From the NCBI GenBank assembly GCA_964636945.1, contig CAZWVH010000016.1, positions 1 to 47,065 of the forward strand: a DNA stretch of 47,065 nucleotides, given 5' to 3'. A model generated the notes under the pieces. The model saw only the letters and a program-made list of their open reading frames with translations. It made no database searches and had not been told where the DNA came from. The stretch's first letter is position 1. Each line of letters opens with the position of its first letter. The position numbers were made by a program, and so were the translations under genes. Source of the DNA: CAZADA01 sp964636945 (lineage in GTDB: Bacteria; Pseudomonadota; Alphaproteobacteria; Caulobacterales; Maricaulaceae). Shown piece after piece: positions 43,173 through 47,065 of this stretch.

Positions 43173-43298
43173 TCAGCCAGTTGAACTGAAGGACGGCTCA
43201 TAAAGCAGCGCGCCATTGTGATACGAGTTCACGCCGCTGGTTGCCGAACACGCTGTTATCAATGTGACCACTGCGATGAGGGCGAATATGCGTCTCAT
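43173..43298 (-). CDS. 41-residue lipoprotein
   Basis: A 42-codon frame from ATG 43298, with GGGAG 7 bases upstream. The product starts MRRIFALIAVVTLITACSAT, a short signal peptide with a good lipobox (L-I-T-A-C), and leaves a mature peptide of 25 residues (CSATSGVNSYHNGALLYEPS and so on). It resembles tiny entericidin-like or phage-lysis-like lipoproteins only in size; no family is recognised. It lies between the HDAC-family gene (convergent) and the UrcA gene (same strand). Confidence 0.65.
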   Translation of the reverse strand: MRRIFALIAVVTLITACSATSGVNSYHNGALLYEPSFSSTG

Positions 43299-43366
43299 GA
43301 CCATCTCCCTAATCATCGAATGCCCGCTGCGACGACCCCGTCACAGCGGGCGTTCGAGTACAACGG

Positions 43367-43720
43367 TTAGCGCAGGCTGCTGCCAAAACCGGCGGCGGCA
43401 AAGCGGGTCGTCTCGCCCACAGCGCTTTGGTGTGCGGCCGTCAAGAGCGGACGGTTGGCTTCAGAGACAGTTTTAGCCACCAATTGCTCAGCGCAGTCGC
43501 GGGCCAAACCACGTTCTTCCAACGTGATGCGGCGACCAGCTTCAAGACAAGCGCGGAACGCTTCGCGATTGAGGCGTTCATATGCGACTTCGGCAGATTG
43601 AGCGGATTTCATCTCTGACGGCTTGAATTCGAAGGCAAACTCGAACTCTTCGTCCATTGCGACGGCGGGTACGGTGACTGCGGCGACAGCTGCGATCGCG
43701 GCGAGTGTGGTGCGGAACAT
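43367..43720 (-). CDS. UrcA-family secreted protein
   Basis: A 117-residue protein with a cleavable signal peptide (MFRTTLAAIAAVAAVTVPAV, then AMDEE). The mature part matches UrcA: FEFKPSEMKSAQSAEVAYER, two conserved Cys (RACLEAG, ARDCAEQL), and LVAKTVSEANRPLLTAAHQ. UrcA proteins are common in stalked and sphingomonad-type alphaproteobacteria and have no known function. The start is ATG 43720 with AAGGAG 7 bases before it. A palindrome-rich AT region upstream probably holds its promoter. Confidence 0.85.
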   Translation of the reverse strand: MFRTTLAAIAAVAAVTVPAVAMDEEFEFAFEFKPSEMKSAQSAEVAYERLNREAFRACLEAGRRITLEERGLARDCAEQLVAKTVSEANRPLLTAAHQSAVGETTRFAAAGFGSSLR

Positions 43721-44123
43721 ATCATCTCTCCTTCGTAGACCGATTGGTCGTTCTTTTTTTGCTGCGAACGATCCAAGAGATGTTCTACGCCCAACCCGAA
43801 TTTCCTCGCAACCAATTTTGTGCGACAAAATCATGAAATTTTGGTCATATGTTTCTTTATTTTCACAAAAATACGAATCATTGCCCAAGCCTGAGCAATG
43901 TCATGAAAAATTCATCCTTAGAACAACGCGCCCTGCGCCCATTGGGCGCAAGCGTGACGGCATTAAGCGCGCAAGATTTGGCGCACTCCGTTGCACGTTC
44001 GATGAACCCATTTATTTAGTGATTGTTTTTATAGTGATGCCGGCACACTACACCGATCACTGACACGATTGGGTGACAAGGTCGTAATGTGAAAGCCTTG
44101 TCATGTCCGGGTAATCTGGTGTC
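43721..44123. other. Intergenic gap with promoter-like AT-rich palindrome
   Basis: This is the largest gene-free stretch. It contains ATTTTGT-GCG-ACAAAAT (43815-43831), a perfect 7-base dyad, about 95 bases before the UrcA gene, and CATTGC-N10-GCAATG (about 43879-43900). An open frame 43834-44063 on the plus strand has no ribosome site and is not accepted as a gene. Confidence 0.45.
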
Positions 44124-44157
44124 AATTCAGGCCGCTTCAATGAAAGCCGCCTGAATT
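44124..44157 (-). terminator. Strong hairpin after the mscS-like gene
   Basis: AATTCAGGC (44124-44132) pairs perfectly with GCCTGAATT (44149-44157). Inside, GCTT pairs with AAGC across one C-C mismatch, around the loop CAATGA. It lies 44 bases after the channel gene's stop codon, so a transcription terminator or 3'-end stabiliser is likely. Confidence 0.6.
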
Positions 44158-44201
44158 TCACATCGACGCCGTTCGCTGCAACACAATGTGACCAAAGTCG
44201 C

Positions 44202-45011
44202 CTATGCGGCGACGTTTTTCTGGATTTCCACAGAATGGGGGTAAGGAATTTCAATCCCGCGCGCATCGAAGGCTTCCTTGACCGCGCGTGTGGTTTGGAA
44301 CTTAGTTTCCCAGTAGTCGGGCGCATGCACCCAGGCGCGCAGCTGCAAGTCCACCGAGCTCTCACCCAGATTGATCACACGCACCCAGGGCTCGGCGGGA
44401 TCATTGATGTAACGCATATCGCCGCGCACGACCTCCAGGATGATGTCGGTCGCCTTTTGAATGTCGTCGTCATAGGAAATGCCAAATGTGATATCCACGC
44501 GGCGAGTGGGATGGGCTGAATAGTTGGTGATCACGCCACTCCACGCTTCGCCATTGGGTACGATGATCTGCACATTGTCAGGCGTTGCGAGTTCCGTGGT
44601 GAACAGGCTGATGTCCTTCACCGTGCCGGCCACGCCGGCGATTTCCACATAGTCGCCGAGCTTATAGGGGCGGAAAAATATGATGAGCACCCCAGCCGCG
44701 ACATTGCTCAAGGCGCCTTGAAGCGCAAAACCGATGGCCAAAGTTAAGGCGCCAACGACTGCGACGAGACTGGTTGCCTGGACTCCCGCCGTCGAGAGCG
44801 CTGTAATGACGGCGATTGTAATGATCGCGTATTTAGCAAGGGATGCGAAAAAATTTGCTAAAGTTTGGTCAACCCGGGGGTTGTTTTGGCCACGTTTGCG
44901 AATGGCCTTGGATACAATCCCTGCAACCCAATTACCAATTACGAGGATAACTAAGGCCGCGGCGACCTTGACTAAGAACGAAATTATCACCTCTGGATTT
45001 TCCAGTTCCAT
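44202..45011 (-). CDS. MscS-family mechanosensitive channel
   Basis: A 269-residue small-conductance mechanosensitive channel. Three N-terminal membrane helices end in the pore helix ALTLAIGFALQGALSNVAAG, with alternating Gly and Ala. The beta domain begins VLIIFFRPYKLGDYVEIAG and contains VPNGEAWSGVITNYSAHPTR. A C-terminal alpha/beta domain follows (WVRVINLGESSVDLQLRAWV). It opens on membrane tension to release solutes during osmotic downshock. ATG 45011 is chosen for GGGGAG about 9 bases upstream; earlier in-frame codons encode unrelated sequence. A single gene. Confidence 0.94.
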   Translation of the reverse strand: MELENPEVIISFLVKVAAALVILVIGNWVAGIVSKAIRKRGQNNPRVDQTLANFFASLAKYAIITIAVITALSTAGVQATSLVAVVGALTLAIGFALQGALSNVAAGVLIIFFRPYKLGDYVEIAGVAGTVKDISLFTTELATPDNVQIIVPNGEAWSGVITNYSAHPTRRVDITFGISYDDDIQKATDIILEVVRGDMRYINDPAEPWVRVINLGESSVDLQLRAWVHAPDYWETKFQTTRAVKEAFDARGIEIPYPHSVEIQKNVAA

Positions 45012-45262
45012 GACTTTGGTCTCCCCGGTGTGATCCTGAAAACTCTTCAACCTATGCTCAGCTATCATAGTCTGGAGCACGTTTACGATCGGTAAGCGCA
45101 TATTCCGGTTCGCCACGTGCAGCAATATGGCGCGGCGCACTGGGTGTGGCCGATCACGCGCAATGCTCAGCGATATCGGTCGCTCTGCGCCAAACATCTC
45201 GACCAAACCGATTTGCCCGCCTAGGCTTTGATCCGAACTGAGACACATGAGGAGGGCGCGCC

Positions 45263-46912
45263 ATGGCTAACACTGGCGGCGGGGCAGATATCTCGCAACA
45301 TCGCGGGATCTTGGGGTGGATCGAACGCACGGGCAATCGCCTGCCCGATCCGGTGTTGATCTTTGCCTATCTGATCCTGGCCTTGGTGGCGTTCAGCCTG
45401 TTCGCCAGCCTGATCGGTATGGGCGTCACGTTGAGCGACGACATACTGCGCGGCATGAGCGAGGCGCGCAAAGCCTCCATGGGCATCGGCGAGGATGGCG
45501 TGATCACGGCGGTGAGCTTGCTGTCGCCGGACAATATTCAAAGATTGCTCGTCGAAATGCCCACCACGTTCACGCACTTTCACCCGCTCGGCTATGTGCT
45601 CACCGTGATGTTGGGGGCTGGTGTGGCGGAACGCTGCGGCCTATTCGGAACCGCCATGCGCGCGGCGGTGCGCAATGCGCCCAAATTCCTTCTGACCCCT
45701 GTTGTGGCGGCGATCGCCATGATCGGCAATCACGCGGCTGATTCGGCCTATGTGGTGCTGATTCCGCTCGCAGCGATCATTTACGCTTCAGCCGGTCGCC
45801 ATCCCATCGCTGGCATTGCCGCTGGGTTCGCCGGCGTCTCCGGCGGTTTTTCCGCCAATTTGTTCCCTGGTCAACTTGATGCGCTTTTGTTTGGCATTAC
45901 CGAGCCGGCTGCGCAGATCCTTCAGGCCGACTGGCCAGTGAACATCGCCGGGAACGCCTACTTCATCGCAGGTTTGTTTTTTCTTTACCTGCCAATCATC
46001 TGGTTTGTGACCGACTTTATTATCGAACGCCGCCTCGGCCCTTGGACGGGTGGGGCCGTCGCGGGCAGCTCTGATCCGGACGATCACCCCGAAGCGCCGC
46101 TCACGCCCCAGCAGCGGAAAGGATTGTGGCTGGCATTGCTCGCTGTGCTCGGCGTGGTGGGCCTGTGGGTGTTTTTGACCATCGGCCCCGGCACTCCGCT
46201 CATCAATGAAAACGCCACCCTGCCCAGTGGCGAACCCGCGTCCATGGCGATCAAGCTCGGTCCGCTGTTTCAATCGCTGGTGGCGGGATTTCTGGTGCTT
46301 TTCCTCGCCGCAGGCATCGCCTACGGCGCTGCCGCCGGCACCATTAAGAACCACCGGGATGTGGTGCGCATGATGAGCGGCGCCATGAGCGATCTCGCCT
46401 ATTATATCGTGCTCGCCTTTGCTGCAGCGCACTTGGTGGCCATGTTCAATTGGTCCAATCTGGGCCTGATCTTCGCCGTCAGCGGCGCAAACGGGATCGA
46501 GCAGTCCGGCCTGCCCACGCCGATCTTGCTGGTGCTGCTGGTCTTGCTGGCCGGCGCGGTGAACATCTTCATCGGGTCAGCCAGCGCCAAATGGGCCCTT
46601 CTCGCTCCTGTTCTGGTGCCGATGTTGATGCTGTTGGGCGTCAGCCCAGAGGCCACGACCGCCGCGTACCGGGTGGGCGATTCAGCCACCAACATCATCA
46701 CCCCGCTCATGGTGTATTTCCCGCTGGTGTTGACCTTTGCTCAACGCTGGGTTCCCAGTTTCGGTCTCGGCAGCCTCATGGCCACCATGATCCCCTATTC
46801 GATATGGATGCTGATCACGGGGTTGATCCTCACCGGTGTTTGGGTTGGGTTCGATCTGCCGCTGGCGCCGCTGGTCGGGGTCGATTACACCTTGCCTGGT
46901 GCGGGCGGCTGA
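45263..46912 (+). CDS. AbgT-family transporter
   Basis: A 549-residue inner-membrane transporter with at least nine helices. WIERTGNRLPDPVLIFAYLI is the typical start; AGVAERCGLFGTAMRAAVRN, MIGNHAADSAYVVLIPLAAI, and the helical-hairpin motif GGFSANLFPGQLDALLFGIT follow. The C-terminal half has FIGSASAKWALLAPVLVPML and YRVGDSATNIITPLMVYFPL. Family members (AbgT, MtrF) move p-aminobenzoyl-glutamate or pump sulfonamides, which links to folate metabolism, though nothing in this locus confirms the substrate. The start has GAGGAGG 8 bases upstream. Confidence 0.93.
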   Translation: MANTGGGADISQHRGILGWIERTGNRLPDPVLIFAYLILALVAFSLFASLIGMGVTLSDDILRGMSEARKASMGIGEDGVITAVSLLSPDNIQRLLVEMPTTFTHFHPLGYVLTVMLGAGVAERCGLFGTAMRAAVRNAPKFLLTPVVAAIAMIGNHAADSAYVVLIPLAAIIYASAGRHPIAGIAAGFAGVSGGFSANLFPGQLDALLFGITEPAAQILQADWPVNIAGNAYFIAGLFFLYLPIIWFVTDFIIERRLGPWTGGAVAGSSDPDDHPEAPLTPQQRKGLWLALLAVLGVVGLWVFLTIGPGTPLINENATLPSGEPASMAIKLGPLFQSLVAGFLVLFLAAGIAYGAAAGTIKNHRDVVRMMSGAMSDLAYYIVLAFAAAHLVAMFNWSNLGLIFAVSGANGIEQSGLPTPILLVLLVLLAGAVNIFIGSASAKWALLAPVLVPMLMLLGVSPEATTAAYRVGDSATNIITPLMVYFPLVLTFAQRWVPSFGLGSLMATMIPYSIWMLITGLILTGVWVGFDLPLAPLVGVDYTLPGAGG

Positions 46913-46926
46913 CGGGCGCAGCGTCT

Positions 46927-46942
46927 GGCGGCATAGGCCGCC
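46927..46942. terminator. Short hairpin just before the MATE gene
   Basis: GGCGGC-ATAG-GCCGCC is a 6-base stem with a 4-base loop, 14 bases after the AbgT stop and directly before the next ATG. It occupies the place where a ribosome site is expected, so it may be a terminator or hinder translation. Confidence 0.35.
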
Positions 46943-46943
46943 T

Positions 46944-47065
46944 ATGACGCAAAAGGACACTCTCCTGACCCGGCGCGGCGCGTTCGCGATCGCTGCGCCC
47001 ATGGTGATCTCCCACGCCGTGCAGCCGCTGGCCGGCGTGGTCGACACCGCCGTGATCAGCGCCAC
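46944..47065 (+). CDS. MATE-family efflux transporter, cut by window end
   Basis: Only the first 40 codons are present. The beginning MTQKDTLLTRRGAFAIAAPM continues with VISHAVQPLAGVVDTAVISA, which fits the MATE pattern of a first helix with x-x-P-M-x-x-x followed by L-x-x-x-V-D-T-A-x-I. MATE proteins export drugs or metabolites by Na+ or H+ antiport. The ATG at 46944 lacks a ribosome site, so a later start is possible. Confidence 0.75.
   Translation, partial: MTQKDTLLTRRGAFAIAAPMVISHAVQPLAGVVDTAVISA

Noticed and set aside
43834..44063. 76-codon plus-strand open frame in the gap between the UrcA and channel genes
   Set aside because: No ribosome site, composition unlike a protein of this genome, and overlap with hairpins; no family likeness.
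1..47065. CRISPR array, insertion sequence, integrase or prophage
   Set aside because: No regular direct repeats, transposase or integrase motifs were seen in any frame.

Overview
The window looks like a chromosomal segment of an alphaproteobacterium, probably from the stalked/dimorphic marine lineages (Caulobacterales, Maricaulales, Hyphomonadaceae or similar). The main reasons are a PodJ-type polar scaffold gene with a perfect CtrA box (TTAA-N7-TTAAC) and a GANTC site upstream, an UrcA-family secreted protein, a PetR-like response regulator beside ilvE, and ligase-associated Lhr helicase and PdeM genes. The sequence is moderately GC-rich. I saw no rRNA, tRNA, CRISPR array, insertion sequence or phage module. 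The placement rests on gene content only.

Layout. 1-4 kb: the 3' part of uvrB, a short intergenic stretch rich in inverted repeats, a two-gene unit (membrane-anchored pentapeptide-repeat protein plus TIR protein) with an 8-base overlap, and a cold-shock gene. 4-9 kb: a prolyl-4-hydroxylase-like oxygenase, small membrane proteins (two tandem genes of 107 codons each), a thioredoxin-fold protein, a NUDIX hydrolase and a 26-residue membrane peptide. 8.7-14.3 kb, all rightward: a Ca/Na antiporter, a three-gene pterin operon with 4-base overlaps (PTPS-like, FolM/PTR1-like reductase, FolB), a small zinc-ribbon protein, uvrC and a pgsA-like gene. 14.3-18.4 kb: ilvE, an orphan OmpR-type regulator, a VTT-domain membrane protein, an inositol-monophosphatase-family enzyme and a conserved unknown. 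18.8-24.8 kb, leftward: a fatty-acid beta-oxidation cluster (acyl-CoA dehydrogenase, thiolase, FadB/FadJ-type multifunctional enzyme) preceded by a MerR regulator with palindromic operator candidates.

25-34 kb: the PodJ-like gene, a DUF3429-like membrane protein, PdeM, a host-attachment-type protein, a CBS-pair protein, a decayed GNAT acetyltransferase and the ligase-associated Lhr helicase. 34-39 kb: envelope or periplasmic enzymes (alpha-carbonic anhydrase, beta-lactamase-fold hydrolase, DUF4197 lipoprotein, amidohydrolase) and a TauE/SafE permease. 39-43 kb: an unusual locus in which a P-loop NTPase gene overlaps by GTGA an ABC-exporter-like gene whose ATPase motifs are all degenerate, divergent from a histone-deacetylase-family gene. 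43-47 kb: a 41-residue lipoprotein, an UrcA protein, an MscS channel, an AbgT transporter and the start of a MATE transporter.

Most of the window is housekeeping: DNA repair (uvrB, uvrC, lhr, pdeM), pterin metabolism, lipid turnover and polarity. The most likely new biology is the NTPase/pseudo-ABC pair at 39.2-41.9 kb and the pentapeptide/TIR pair at 2.2-3.4 kb. Next come the Cys-less PTPS operon and the regulatory palindromes around the fad genes and podJ. All functional readings are from motifs and context by eye.
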